From positions 186,001 through 250,000 of the forward strand of contig NW_002476161.1 of assembly GCF_000189635.1 (NCBI RefSeq): a stretch of DNA of 64,000 bases, in the 5' to 3' direction. The DNA comes from Tetrahymena thermophila SB210 (lineage: Eukaryota > Ciliophora > Oligohymenophorea > Hymenostomatida > Tetrahymenidae). The position numbers and the translations under genes are program-made. The notes beneath the pieces are model-generated. The model made no database searches and was not told where the DNA came from. It saw only the letters and a program-made list of their open reading frames with translations. Shown here piece by piece: positions 48,393 through 61,749 of the stretch; the stretch's first letter is position 1, and every line of letters starts with the position of its first letter.

Positions 48393-50230
48393 TCTTAATA
48401 CTTCTTTTATTTATCAATCTTTTTAACTTAAATTAAACAATAATGCCTAATTTATTTGTATCTTTTATAAAAATATTCAAGATTCTTCATTCAAAAATCA
48501 ATTAAAGTGTGCATTTAAATCAATCAATCATTCCAATTATTTATTTATTATCTGAATAGTTAATCTCAAACTAAATTTTACTTATTAATGATAATTTTAA
48601 CACCCTAAATTAAATTTTAAAGTTAAATCTAAAACATTTCAAAAACCCTTTTTCAATCTTTAATATAAAATTTTGATTTTAAAAAAAAGCTTTCCACTAA
48701 AATAGGCTTAATAAATAAAAGTTAAAGCAATTAACATAAAACATTTTGTTATTAAAGTTTAAATTTGATTATTTTTATTATTATGATTTTAACATCTAAA
48801 GAATTAATATTATCTTAGTAAAAAAAATTTAATATAAATAAAACTTGAAGATAATATCAAACTAATAAAATAAAATTTTAATAATATCTTCTAAAGCTAT
48901 GTCCTTAAATTGATAATTTAAATTTATTAAATAATTTAATAAATATTACAAGTTTTTAATTTTATTAAATTAAAATATTTATTTTACTTATATGTATTTA
49001 TAATATAATTTTTATTTTTTAATGAATGTTTTGATTTTATTAACTTTAATTAATTAATGATATAGGCTTATTAACATTTTTTTAACAATTTGATTTTTAA
49101 AATGAACAAATATTTTTGTTAAAGTATTCAATAAACTTTTTGATAGGAAATAAATATAATTTACGATTTAAATTGAACGATTGTTAAGACTACATTTTCA
49201 TAATGAAATTATTATTATTTTACTTCTTTATTTAATTTAAATACATATAAAAACATTTGCTTGATTATTTTTAATCTATAAGAAATTTTAAATATTTGAA
49301 CTTAAGTATACTTATCAATTTTTAAAGAATCATTTTAATATTTATATCTGAATTTTTAAAAACAATTTTAGATTCATTTCTATCAATATTTAAAAGATTT
49401 TATTAGTTATTTTAATTTGAATAAAAGGCTTGAAAAATTTGGTAAGCTATCAAATGATTATTCATTTTTTATCATGAAAGAAAATATTTCTTCTTAGCTT
49501 AACAAGCTATTGTAGGCTTATTGATAAATTAAATACCTTAGGCTCAAAATAAATTTTAAGACTACATCTAATTCATTAAATTGTTATCATTTTAATTAAT
49601 AACGTTTTAGTTTCTTTATTAAATTAAACTTATTATTATTTTATATGCAAATGTTTGATTTCAGTTTGTTAAAATAATTTTAGATTTTTTTAACATATTC
49701 TTAATTTTTTTAAACATTATTTATAATTTTAATTTGAATGAGAGATTTAAAAATGATAGACAAAATCCAATTTAATTTTAATTAACTTTTTTATAAAATA
49801 TTTTGTTTTCTTTGTTTAATACAAAATTTGATTAATTAAAAGTTATTTATAAGAAAGATTATGAAGATAATTAACTTCTAAAAATGAAATAATATTCAGA
49901 AAATACATTTTAGATTCTAAATAAATCCATTTTGAACTTGCTTTTCAAAATGCAATTTTTAAAATTCTTACTTTTTCTGTATATTTTCTTAAAAATGTTT
50001 AATTATACATATAATTTTTGATTCACTCTAATGTTTTTTTATGTTGATAATATTGAGATTAAGCAATCTTAAGATTCTATTTATTCATTGATTATCCTAA
50101 TATTAAATCAAATAAAGGCATCAAAATAATTCGGTATTATAGCTCATTGATAATATTATACTAAAACGACTCTACTTCTAACAAAATGAAAGCAAATTAA
50201 GAAAACCAATTTTTTATTTAAAAATTTGTT
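48393..50230. other. Intergenic region between divergent genes
   Basis: About 1.8 kb of AT-rich sequence separating the minus-strand gene ending at 48392 from the plus-strand PXMP4-like gene. It must contain both promoters. No exon, RNA gene or repeat recognised. Confidence 0.45.
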
Positions 50231-50905
50231 ATGGAAACATTTGTCTCTAAAGCTCCTTGTAACCACCAGTCTTGTGTTGTATCTTCTGTAAGAGGTTTGA
50301 GAAATGGCTTATACTATGGAGCTAAAATTCGCTTTATGCATGCTTTGGTTATGACAATACTATTTAAAAAAGGATCACTTAAAAGTAAAATTACACATAT
50401 TGTTACACTTACTTTAGAGCATGCTAGAAACTTGGGTACATACGTCTTTTCATACAAGTCTCTTGTATGTTTACTTAATAGATTAAGAGGAGTATAATCT
50501 CCTTTTCATTCTCTAATTGCAGGTGCTATTTGCGGAGGACTGATTTTTGGAGAAAAGAGCGGAGTTAATACCTAAATAGTTTTATATTTATTTTCTCGTG
50601 TCATACAAGGTAGCGCTGAATTACTAATTAAAAAAGGGTTACTACCTAATTGGAGTTTTTACCCTCATTTAGCAATGATATGTTGGGCAGTCGTCATGTA
50701 TTTGTTTGAAGATAATGAAAGTACTCTTTAACCTTCATTATCTACTTCTATGAAATTCCTTTATAAAGAATCTGATCACAAAGTGAAGTACCTAACTCAA
50801 TTTTTGCCTTTTACACTTCCTACTAAGTATTCAAAGAAATTCAGGTTTAGACCAGAGGACAGATAGCGTCATCCTAGTATATCATAATAATTCCCTAATT
50901 AATGA
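50231..50905 (+). CDS. PXMP4: PXMP4/PMP24-type peroxisomal membrane protein
   Basis: Single exon of 225 codons (TGA 50903-50905), 224 residues, against about 212 for animal PXMP4. Conserved blocks appear in order: GLRNGLYYGAKIRFMHALVM (animal GFRNGAVYGAKIRAPHALVM), ILFKKGSLKSKI, HARNLGTYVFSYKSLVCLL, GGLIFGEKSGVNTQIVLYLF (animal GGILVFGENNNINSQINMYL), SRVIQGSAELLIKKGLLP, WAVVMYLFEDNESTLQPSL and SSM/TSMKFLYKESD. PXMP4 is a multi-span protein of the Tim17/Tim22/Tim23/PMP24 superfamily in the peroxisomal membrane; its transport role is not settled. In-frame TAA/TAG codons read as Gln at conserved positions (NTQIVLYL, TLQPSL) support the ciliate code. The last ~25 residues are basic and lineage-specific. 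This gene and RPL8 are the only plus-strand protein genes here. Confidence 0.93.
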
Positions 50906-52020
50906 AAAAACAAAATAATAAATTTAATATAAAAAAATGTTTTATTCTAGTATTCAGAAAAATCATCTTATGTTTGTTTATTTTTATCACAATTTCTTTA
51001 TAATCTAAAATTTAGCTAAGCTCAGCCATAAAATGAAATCTACCCTAAAGTTATTTGATTAAAATATAGTAAAGAAATAAAAATTATTTCATGTAGTTTT
51101 ATTTTTTATTCAAATTTTATTAAATATCTTAAATTAAAATTCATTCAAAATTCTTTTTTATATTAAAATTATTATTAATAAATTAAATATTTTTTTTGTG
51201 TGATTTAAAAATTATTTTGAAATATTTATTTCCTTATATTTCATGTTATTAATCATTAAAAATATTTTTAAATTATTTAAGTGATGGACTAAGTAAGCTG
51301 ATTGGAAATCATTTATATTTTTATCAAAAATCTACATCAAAAATTTAAAGTTAAAATGTTAAATGAAGTTATTTTAACTAATCTAAAAACTCAAAAATAA
51401 AATAATTTCTTATTTACTTTCCCATTATCTATTTTTGATAGATAAAATATATTTTACAAATTATCAAACAGATTTTCGATTAAAAAAAAAATTATTCACT
51501 TCAGGGTTCAAATTAAAGGTAAGTAAAATGAATTTATTCTTAATTGAATATTTTTTTATTTTTTTGAAAAAGAAATCCTAAATCTAAAATAATTCTATTT
51601 TTGAGAATTTATAATTTATTATGTTTTAATTCAAAAGTTTTTTAAACTTTAAAACAAAAAAAGTTTTTATAATTGAAAAAAATTTATGTAAATTTTGTAC
51701 TCTTTATATTTTACACTAATTAAATAATTTAAAATATAATTAAAATATAAATTAAGCTAATTTGAGGAAATTTATTTTGTTAAAATCACAAAATTTAAAT
51801 TATTTTTAAATAGAAAAATAGTAGATTAAATTGAGAAAAGTGATGCAATATTTGATAACTAAATAAGAAATAAATATATATTTACAGGTTTTACATACTT
51901 ACTTAGATAGGTAGAATATAATTTTTGATAAATTTGGTTGAAAATAATTTGATACTAGTATTCTTATTTTTATTATTTGTTAATTGAACAAATAGTTGAA
52001 AAAAAATAAAATTAATTTTT
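50906..52020. other. AT-rich region between convergent genes
   Basis: About 1.1 kb where the PXMP4-like gene (plus) and the carboxypeptidase gene (minus) end towards each other. It should hold both 3' untranslated regions. No other feature recognised. Confidence 0.45.
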
Positions 52021-55000
52021 TCAAATAAAATTTAGTTTTCTTATTCTTATATTGTTTTATGCAAAAGGCTAATATTATTGGTTGGAAAAATTTTTAAATG
52101 CTACAAAATTATTTCCATTATCAAATTGATACATTTACAGCTTTTGTTCATCTGTTGAAAAATTTAATTTTTCTTATTAAGAAGTTTATGTATTAAAATT
52201 GTTATTTATCAATTGTTATTAAATTTATAGTTATGCTTTTGTTTCTTGGATTGACCTAGCTCTGTGCTTTTTGATTTTATGTTTATTCTAAGCGAGAGAG
52301 TAGTTTGTGCTATTAAAATTTCTAGTTGTGTTATTTAATGAAATGGCAGCTAACCTCTCTTGATTTAAATACTTGTTATTTAAAATTTATTAACCAAACA
52401 TATTGTTGCTGGCATGTTTATCACTTTGCTGGTTAGAATTAAAACTACTTATCTAGCTAATATTGTCAGTATTTAAAAATTGTCTTAAAGGAGCTTATGC
52501 TCTTATCTTTCTATCAAAGTTAGAAGCATTTTTAGCAATTTATTTAGTAGTTTATTCCTTATTGGTTAATTATAAATCATCTGTAATATTAATTATATCT
52601 GAGTTTGAGCTACTTTAATTGTAATTATTTGTTTAATTGTATTAAATATTATTGCTATTTGAATTTGAACCACTAGATTAAGCTTATTCATCAGCATAAA
52701 ATTGTTAAATCCCTTTTTTACTACTTGAAAAACTTACAAAGTTGTGTGGTATTTCAAGAAAGTTATTATTACTTCTATTGTCACTTTAAGCGTTTTTCTA
52801 CTTAAAATTAGATATACTGTCATTAAAATTTTTATTAAGTAAGTTACTTGTTTGTAACATATTCTCTTAATTAATCATATTATTCTTTTAGTTTAATATT
52901 TAGACTTCTATTTAATTTATTTCTTATTCATCTTACACACCAACTGAGCATGCTTATATCTTTTCCAACTTTAAACGAGATTGAACCATAATTTAATTTT
53001 TTTTATCTTCAAAGATAGCTGTATCTGGTGGTAATTATTCAAAGCTTTTAATTTAACTATGTACATTTTTTGGAGTTCTTTAAGCTTTTCCCATGTAATC
53101 TATGCTATTCTTAAATTTGGTTTCAAATTAAGATTGCTCTTCATCTTACTCATCATCATCGTCTACAATAAATGCTTTTTAACTACTTTCTGTAATATTT
53201 TGGTTAGTTAATTTGTGTTTTCTTTCTAAAATGCCATTTTTAGTGCTTCCTTGGCTTTTTATTATTAAACTTTGTTTTTCTTAATTTTCTTCAAATTGCT
53301 GATTATCTTCTTAATTTTATTTCTATTGAAATTAACTTGATCTTCTGACTGCAAATGTATTTTATTAGGCTAAATTAGAAGAATTAGTGCTATTAGAAGT
53401 AGATTATTTGCCATAATTCCTACTAGAGTTATTGCTAATAGGAATATTTTAATTTTCATATAATCTAGATTAAATATCAGATGTATTCAATCTGAATGCA
53501 GGATTGGCTTCACTATTAGATGAGGATATTCCTCTTGTGTTTGTATTTTATCTGTTATCTTCAAAAGGAACCATAACACTATTTCTTTATTTATATTATG
53601 CTAAATTTTAGTATATTGTAGATTAAGAATTTCTACTTTAATTATATTAGTATGACTAATTTAGCTAAACTTATTAAAGTTCAATCAGTTTTTTTTCTAA
53701 GTAAGTTCCATTAACAGAATTTTTGGCATATGCATTAGTTGGATACTGGTTGAATGCCTGTGCAGCAGGTGGGTACTAATTTTTATATGTTTGTTGTGGT
53801 GAACTTTATTAACTTGTTGCTTGTGAGGGTTGATTATTTGCAGAATTTTGAATTTCTTGGTTTGTTTAGTTTTAAGTTTAGTAGGCAGATGCAAAATTTT
53901 ATCCAACTTTTGCTATAGGATAAGATTATTTTTTTAATTACTGTTTTTTCATTTCCAGTTGCTGCTTATAATTTTATATGATAGGAGAAGGGTTCCATCT
54001 ATTTCTTTCCTAACTTTAAGAATATACTGTTAAGGGTTTCTTTTTGTTATTCTAATCCTAGTTGGAGTTATTAGTATTGTTATCACCTTGATTATTGATC
54101 TTGACTTCTACAAGATTATTACCATTTTTTTCTTTTTCTTTAATAGTCTGTTGCTTTTTCTTCTTAGATTTTTTTCTATTTTTAGCTTCATTTGATAGTT
54201 GAAGCTCTTTATCTTTGAATATGTCAACCTCTGCTTCGCTATCTGAACCACTTGCACTCTCTTAGTCATTAGGATCTTCTCCCTTATCTATTTTTTTAAA
54301 AGCCTTTTCTAGCTCATCTTTTCCAAAATAATCTCTCCAGTCTACTTTCATATCAGGACATAACTGAAGGAGCAATTCTTGCTTACTATCTAAGTCGTTG
54401 CTTTTCAGTAATTCATCTTATTTTTTTTTATTATAAAATAAAAATTATTCTAATTGCATTATTTTTACCTGCACAGTCTGGAGAATTCAAAAAGTTAGTA
54501 TCCTTTTTTGTGTTCCCATTTATCAGTGAAGGTGTAAGACATCTTTTTTCTTTTTGCTTTATCTATTGCTATAAATTATTTAGATTCTTTTCTTTTTCCT
54601 GCTGAATGTTTAGCAAATTATTTTCAATTCTTTTTTGCTTTTCAATTTTCTTTTGCTCTTTCATATTTCGAAGTATTTTATTTTAAGCACTCTCTCCTGT
54701 GAGCTGAAACAACCTAAAAGGTTTGAGCCAGCCTCTTGTCTCTACTAACTCAGCCATCAGAATGTCCATAACAAGAGTGTATTCTACTATACTTTCACAA
54801 AGACTTTTTCCAAGATTAGAAAGGTCTTATGTAGTAAAATGAGTTGGTTTGCCATCGTTTTGCAAGTCATCATAGCTTAAATTATATTCACATAAATAAT
54901 TAGACATTAATGAATAAAAAATAAAATTTTAAAAGAATTTTACCCAAAAAATGAAGTTTCTAATGTAAAAGAATTAGAAATCTTTAATTCGTTCCAGCAA

Positions 55001-57666
55001 ATGACTCTAGCTGTATTCTTTTTGTCATCAGTTACTCTAAATTTGCAATCCTTAATACTAAATAAGTGGTTTTTTTTAGAAAGTATTCTAGGTATTAGCC
55101 TTACTTGAGTCCAAGTGCTAGCACCTCCATCACTAGTTTTGTTGCATCCATAAAAAAAAGCATGCTTCTTCATTGAATGTCCATGGAGGTCACAGAAAAT
55201 AGCAACTTCTCTTTTCAGATGCGATTTTTTTATCTCCTTTTTTACTTCAAATACTTCAGGATGAAGGACAGGATCAGGATTATCCCATTTTCTATTCAAA
55301 TCTGATCCTGATAAATTGCACCTACTATTTCCTACAACAACTCCATCAGGATTCATCATCGGAACTATCTATTAATTTTTTATTTATTTATTAATAGTTA
55401 TATTTTTAATAGTATAAACATAAAAGTAAATATTTTAATATAAATTTACTTTAAATATATAATTATCTAAAAGATATTTAGCTTGTATAGTGTCAGTCAA
55501 CAGATAAGAAATAAATCCTTCACAGACAAAGCTAGATGGAGTCTCTCCTGGATGCTAGCGAGCTATTATAAAAATAACTTTTTTCTTCTTTTTATTTTTC
55601 GTTAACTTAGGGTTTTTGCTTGAAGTTATTTTGAGAAGAATTATAGGTAGGCCTATCCTTGAAGTAGCAATGGTTCTTTTTTTATACAATACTTTGCTTG
55701 TTTTAATTATTAACTGCTTCTTTTATTAATCTAAGTTCTAATATTCTAAAAAGGAATATATGAGCTTTTGCTCTTACTATTCTAAGTAGGACATTAAATC
55801 AGATAAAGTGTAGGGATAGCAGTAAGCAAAGGTGACTCTTTATCCATTCTCTGTAAAGGTAAAGCTAAAATCCATAGTTTAGAATCCTCTTTTGCTGTTT
55901 GGTTAAATTTGAGGCTAAATCAAAGTTGACTGGAGCTATTAATTTAAATTAGAATATAGATTAGTATTACTATTTAATGCATCAGTTTAATTACTATTAT
56001 TATAACTACCATTTTATATATTTTGATTTAAGTTTGCTGTATTTCCATTTATATTATTATTTCCTAAAATAGAATTCCTTTATTGATTTTTACTTTCGTT
56101 ATTAGCTTAGAAAAATTAGTGATCTACATTGCTTCTATAGTAAAAAATATTTTCTCCTCCTCTGTGCCAGCCTTTATCTGGTTTAGAAGAATCAAATATA
56201 GCTATTTACATCCCCTCTTTATATAAATATCCATTTCTTTTATTATTTAAAATACTAAAAGTAATTGTCTTTGATTAATTTTCTTCTATTTCTTTTTTAT
56301 CTTCTACATCCTAATCATCATCTTCAATTACTATCCATTTCTTGTCAAAGCTCTAATCATTTTAATTAACAACATCTTAGTTTATAGTTTAGTTTTTTTC
56401 TTCCTATTCTATGGTTATACTTTCTTTGTTATCTATTTATTCTGTTTGTTTTTTTGTTTTGAATAAATTATTTATTTTAACAGTAAACATAAACCAATGC
56501 AAGCAGCCTTTAGTATTTGTATCACTTCTCAATAAAATTTAACATTTAGACTCCTTCTTATCAACTGTGCAGAAATTTATATTTGAACTTTCAAAATTAC
56601 CAAGCACAGTAAAAGTATCAAAGCCAAAGGTAATTTCTTGATTACTTTAATTTGTACTTTCATTGTATTACTGAATCTCTCTAAAATCTGTTTAATTAGT
56701 TAACACCTAAGAATTGTGTAGAGATAAAGATCTCTGATTCTTTGATTTTATGCATTCAAATTTGAATTAGGGCAGCTACTATTTTAAAGAGAATGGGATT
56801 CTCTATGACATAATAAACTTACTCATGAATTGGGCTGCAGACTAAGAATGCTGAATTGACTTATTTATATTTTAACCTTCGCTTTAATCAACTGGTTGCT
56901 GATTTTTAATTGAAAAAGTAGTGGAGGAAGAATCTAAGATGCTAAACTTTTATTCATAAATATATTCTTCTAATCCGTAATATTTTTGCCTGTCTAAAAC
57001 ATAGTAAGCCCATTCTTTCATATACGGAAGATAATTGATAATTAGAAATTATTTCTATTTAAACTTTGGAAGAGTATGGCATTCTAATTTTCTTGAGAAA
57101 GTCTTATGATAATCAACATAATATATGGAAAAAGGTTTTTACAGCAATTAATCCCCACTATGATAAAAATATTTCATAACACTACCACAAATTTTGCATC
57201 TATTTGTTTCAGAGTCTAGCTGGCAATCATGATTTTTTTAATAATCTTATTCTCCCCATTATAACTCCTCCAAATTTGAGCTGCTGTCCACTAAAATATT
57301 TTTTTCTTTCTTCTTGGTTTCTTATTAGGGTTAATTTTAAATAGAGCTATTTTGAGTTCTCCCAGCTAGTGATTTCCCAGTTCTTGATTGTCTTTTTGCT
57401 TGTCTTTGTAAATAATTTTATTGGATTCCCCTTTAATTTTAATTCTAACTTTTAGAATTTGGTATAACAGAAGAAGTATTTTCAATTGTAAAATTCATTA
57501 AAGATAAATTCCTATTATTGTTTTAGTTCCCTCTCATAAATTTATCATGCGCAGTCTTATGATGCAAGAGAAATTCTTGTTCATTTTTTACATATTTTAG
57601 TCTAGGTTTTTCTTAAATATCTATAACTCGCTGTTTATCCATTATAGGAAGAGGTTCATCTAACAT
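52021..57666 (-). CDS. Cytosolic carboxypeptidase (CCP/AGBL family, M14) with long disordered tail
   Basis: Four phase-consistent exons: 55450..57666, 54944..55368, 54469..54875 and 52021..54416. Introns are 81, 68 and 52 bp. The product has 1,814 residues. Residues ~1-330 are low-complexity. The CCP N-terminal beta domain follows (CLHWFMFTVKINNLF, GWHRGGENIFYYRS). Then comes the M14 domain: YPYTLSDLMSYLEQQEQK, ARQHPGETPSSFVCEGFISY (zinc His and Glu), MMNPDGVVVGNSRCNLSGSD, LNRKWDNPDPVLHPE, FCDLHGHSMKKHAFFYGCN (third zinc ligand) and ETSFFG (catalytic Glu). All catalytic residues are present, so an active enzyme is expected. The family removes glutamates or terminal residues from tubulin tails, which fits a ciliate with many microtubule systems. 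After ~residue 960 a basic coiled coil (EQKKIEKQKRIENNLL) and about 800 residues of Q/N/S-rich disorder follow, which is unusual in length. Ends LNFI at TGA 52021-52023. Confidence 0.9.
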
Positions 57667-58728
57667 TTTTTACAGTATTAATTAGAATTTTTTTTTTCAG
57701 TTAAACAAAAGACAAAATCACTATCTCAAAATTGAACAAGCAAGTAAGAGCAGCTGATAATCACGATTCAAAAAAATGAAGAAAAGACGTGAGTGAATAC
57801 TATTTGAATAAAATATTTCACCAAAAATACTATGCTATTAAATAAGTAGATATCAATTATGGTAGTCTAAGACTTTTTAGTTTTTGAAAATTACTCCCTA
57901 CCTACTTTCTTATAGACTATGATAGCGAATCAATCAATATCTAAATTTTACTGAAAAATCACCCTTCAATTAAATTAATGATTTTTAACTCAAGCCACTT
58001 ACTTACATAAAATTTTTTGATTATTTTTCATTTGTAAAAAGATTAATCCATATTATCAAAAATAACCAAAAGCCATATATTAAATAGCAAAAATTGAATA
58101 ATTTCCTAATATTTTCTTTGCAGATACTATCATTAATATTACTTAATTAGCTTTTACTACTCTAATATTTATTAGCACTCTTCATTTCTTTCTGGTTGTA
58201 AATTTTTTTTGCATATAATTTTAAAATATTTTTAAAATAATTAAAAAGTTTTAAACTAATAATTTAAATTATTTAAAAATATAAAATAAAGTTAAAAAGA
58301 ATTCATAACAAGTAACTTTAATTCTTCTAATTTTAAATTATTTATGATTTACTTTTTTATATTTATTTTACTTATATTAAAAATATTTTAGCTGCAATAA
58401 AATTGTCTGTAATAATTTTAAATAAATTATTTTTACATTATATAAAAATAAAGCAAAATAAAATTAAACTTTTAAAATATAATTTTATTAAGTGATTTAT
58501 TTAAATAAAAATGTATTTAATATTTATGAAAAATTATTAAGAAAATTTATTAAAATAATGCTTCAAATTTAATTCTTTCTACCAAAAATTGTTTTTGTTA
58601 TTTTATTTAAAAAAAATAAAATTATTTAATAGTTTTTAATTTAAATTTAAAAGTATCTAATTAATTAATGCCATATAAAAATATTTGATAGTGAATATCA
58701 AATTAATTCTCAATATCTAAAAATTAAA

Positions 58729-58763
<35 letters not shown>

Positions 58764-59389
58764 TATTTATTTATTGATTGATTATAAAATAGAAAAATAA
58801 AATAAATTTTAAAGATAAAAGATTGATTATATTCTTACATTGAGATGATTCAAAAGAATTAATTATATAAATAATTTATTAATATTTTATATTAACTTAT
58901 AAACACCTAAGTAAAATTTTTCTTTTTTTTATGCTATTGAGATAAAAATGATAGTAGGATATATTATAGAGTCTCGCAAATTATTTTTCGCAAAGCAAAT
59001 GTTTATAAAAACTCATTTTGAGATAGCTATTAATTAAATGAAGGGAAGACTATGAAAATGCAGTAAAAATGAATAGAATAAGTAAAGAAATAATGAATGA
59101 ATGAATTTACTAAGCAGTAATAAATGGCTTATCAGTTAAAAGAAATATTATAAAATGAATAACATTTAGTGAGGCTTATATGGAGAAATGAAAAAAATGA
59201 TAAGAGCAAAAAAGGAATAGTGAAATATATTTATACTGGGAGATGAAAGAATTAGGGTGAAATTAAGGGCAATTGCTTTGGGGGGAAAAAAGATATTTGA
59301 TAAGAAGGTTTTAATATCAAAGGAATTTTTAAAATAAAAAAAGGCTAAAAAACAAAGATAAATAAAAGAAACCAAAGAAATAATAAGAA
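57667..59389. other. Intergenic region between divergent genes
   Basis: About 1.7 kb containing the promoters of the carboxypeptidase gene (minus) and RPL8 (plus). It includes a short tandem repeat (58731-58784). The region from about 59030 to 59389, just before RPL8, is purine-rich (A/G runs), which fits a 5' leader. A standard-code frame on the minus strand at 59166-59375 lies in this purine tract and is not credible. Confidence 0.5.
58731..58784 (+). repeat. TGAT/TTAT tetranucleotide microsatellite
   Basis: About eight tandem TGAT units, then three TTAT units, then two more TGAT units. A simple-sequence repeat in non-coding DNA; probably length-variable between strains. Confidence 0.9.
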
Positions 59390-61749
59390 ATGGGTAGAGT
59401 TATCAGAGGTACTATAAACTTAAAGACAACGATTGTCAATTTTAATGAGGGAGCAAGAAGGATAGCAAGCTGAAAGCAAATGACTAATGATTTGGCTAAT
59501 TCAATTTAATTTAATTGGTTTAAATGCAAAAAAATGCCATCCATCAATCACTAAAATCATTAGAAATAAATAATACTTTTCTTTTGTTAATTATCAATCA
59601 GTCAAACATCTTTCTCTTCAAACTTCTTGCTCTCTCATTTCTCATATTTATAATCATTCCTATCTAAACAATTCTCTTATTTAAAATAATATAGCTCAAA
59701 GAAAGGGTCGTGCTAATGGTGTCTACAAATCTCACAAGAGTGGTAGAATCGCCCCCGCTCAATACAGAGTTTACGACTTCGCTGAAAGATAAGGGTAATT
59801 AACATAACTTTGATAATGTACAAACAAATAATATATTTTCTCACTCTCATAATACAAACAATCCTTTGTCAAAAACCTAATCTAACATATTTTCTTCTCA
59901 ATACTCCCATTCGATTAACAAACAACTGCAATAGGAATTCTTGCAAGTTTGTCTTCACAAGCAAGGAGTAATAAAAAGGAAATTAGAAATGTTTATTAGC
60001 AATTCATTAAAAATAGCTAAACTCTCTCTTCTACACAAAGTGAAAGTAGAAAATAAATCCCACAATAAATCAATCAACAATTAAATTTAGAAAAGATAGC
60101 CTTTAAATTATTTCTAAACCCCGTTTAAGTAAGATGTAATAAGATAAAAGAGGTTTAAGGTTTCAAAAGAAAAGTTATAATGCATTTAATGAATGAATAA
60201 ATGAAGTTAGGTTTTATTTGAAGTCAAAATCACAAATATGGTACAAGAATAATTTTATTTAGCTTTTAGGTTCTGTCTGATAAAAAAGGAAATAAAGAGA
60301 TAAAACATTTAAATTATTTCGTCATTGTTCATTTAGTGGGATTTGCGTACCATAACATATATAAATGTATTGTACAAGTAAATATATGAGCTATTTTCAC
60401 ACTGAAAGATATAAAAGCCTTTCGCTAAGAAATCAACTAAGTTAGAAAGAAAGAATGATAGAAAGAGAGAGAGAGTTAAAGAATTATATTTAGAATTAAT
60501 CAGTAGAAGAATTTTTTTTTATTAATCATCTCAAGAAAAAATTTAGAAAACAACAGAATGAGCAAAAAAAGTATATTTAGCAGCAAAGATAAACTAATAA
60601 GTCAATAAGGGAATAAGCTCCTCAATTGAACAAACAAACAAATTCATTAAGCAAATAAGTTTTTATTTAGATAAATATTTTGAGGCTTATTTCTTTCTTA
60701 CAAGAGATTATGAGCAAGCTTAAATTTATTTAGATATAATGAAAAAATGAATTTAAAGTAAAATCAACAAGTAGAATTTATCAAACAATTATTATGAATA
60801 ATAAATAATCAATGAAGGTGGTTAAGAGTGTTTGTATAGAAAATTTTGCAAATAAATAAATAAATAAAGAAATTAATTTTAGAGAGGAATGATGAGAAAT
60901 TTGTTATCTGTTTACATACATACTTTGATATAAAAACTCATTATTTATTTATTAAATATTTTTAACCTTTTGTTGAATTTATAAAAAATAGTTACATCAG
61001 AGGTTGCATCAGAGACATCGTCCACGAACCTGGTAGAGGTGCTCCCTTAGCTGAAGTTGCTTTCAGAGATCCCTACAGATACAAGACTAACAAAGAACAC
61101 TTCATCGCCGCTGAAGGTTAATATTCCGGTTAATACGTTTACTGCGGTTTGAAGGCTCAAATCGCCGTCGGTAACGTTCTTCCCATCAACAGAATCCCCG
61201 AAGGTACTGTTGTTTGCAACGTCGAAGAAAAGGTTGGTGACAGAGGTACTTTCTCTAGAGCCTCCGGTTGTTATGCCACCATTATTGGTCACTCCGAAGA
61301 TGGTGACAAGACCAGAATCAGATTACCCTCTGGTGCCAGAAAGACCATTCCTGGTTCTTGCAGAGCTACTGTTGGTATCGTCGCTGGTGGTGGTAGAACT
61401 GATAAGCCCATCCTCAAGGCCGGTAACCAATTCCACAAATACGCTAGAAAGAGAAAGTCATGGCCCAGAGTTAGAGGTGTTGCTATGAACCCCGTCGACC
61501 ATCCTCACGGTGGTGGTAACCATTAACACATCGGTCACCCCGCTACTGTTTCCAAGTGGGCTTCTGCTGGTCAAAAGGTAATTTGCTTATTCTCTATAAT
61601 TAATTCAATTTTAGTATTTTTTCTAATTAACATTTCCTAATCTTTTTTTAATAATTCAGGTCGGTCTCAGAGCTGCCAGAAGAACTGGTCTCGTTAGAGG
61701 TGGTCAAAAGGAAAAGATGGCTATGAAGGCTGCTGCTGCTGGTGTTTGA
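59390..61749 (+). CDS. RPL8: 60S ribosomal protein uL2 (RPL8)
   Basis: Four exons with consistent phases: 59390..59408, 59695..59794, 60992..61577 and 61660..61749. They give 795 nt and 264 residues (human about 257). Starts [20 protein letters not shown]. Universal uL2 blocks are present: [80 protein letters not shown] and [20 protein letters not shown]. The last contains the conserved His region near the peptidyl-transferase centre. Introns are 286, 1197 and 82 bp. The first splits the coding region after 19 nt, a common layout in ribosomal protein genes. Codons are distinctly GC-richer than elsewhere in the window (AAG, ATC, GTC, TTC), as expected for high expression. In-frame TAA codons at 61131 and 61524 encode Gln at positions conserved in other eukaryotes (GQFVYCG, NHQHIG in human). 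Stop is TGA. Confidence 0.97.

Noticed and set aside
60349-60366. ACCATAAC followed by TATATAAAT inside RPL8 intron 2, as an snRNA promoter
   Set aside because: The two motifs are 9 bp apart, whereas in the U2 genes PSE and TATA are 27-30 bp apart, and no RNA-like structure follows. Probably chance in AT-rich DNA.
61047-61292. Minus-strand frame opposite RPL8
   Set aside because: Antisense of a GC-richer, highly conserved ribosomal protein exon; a typical shadow.
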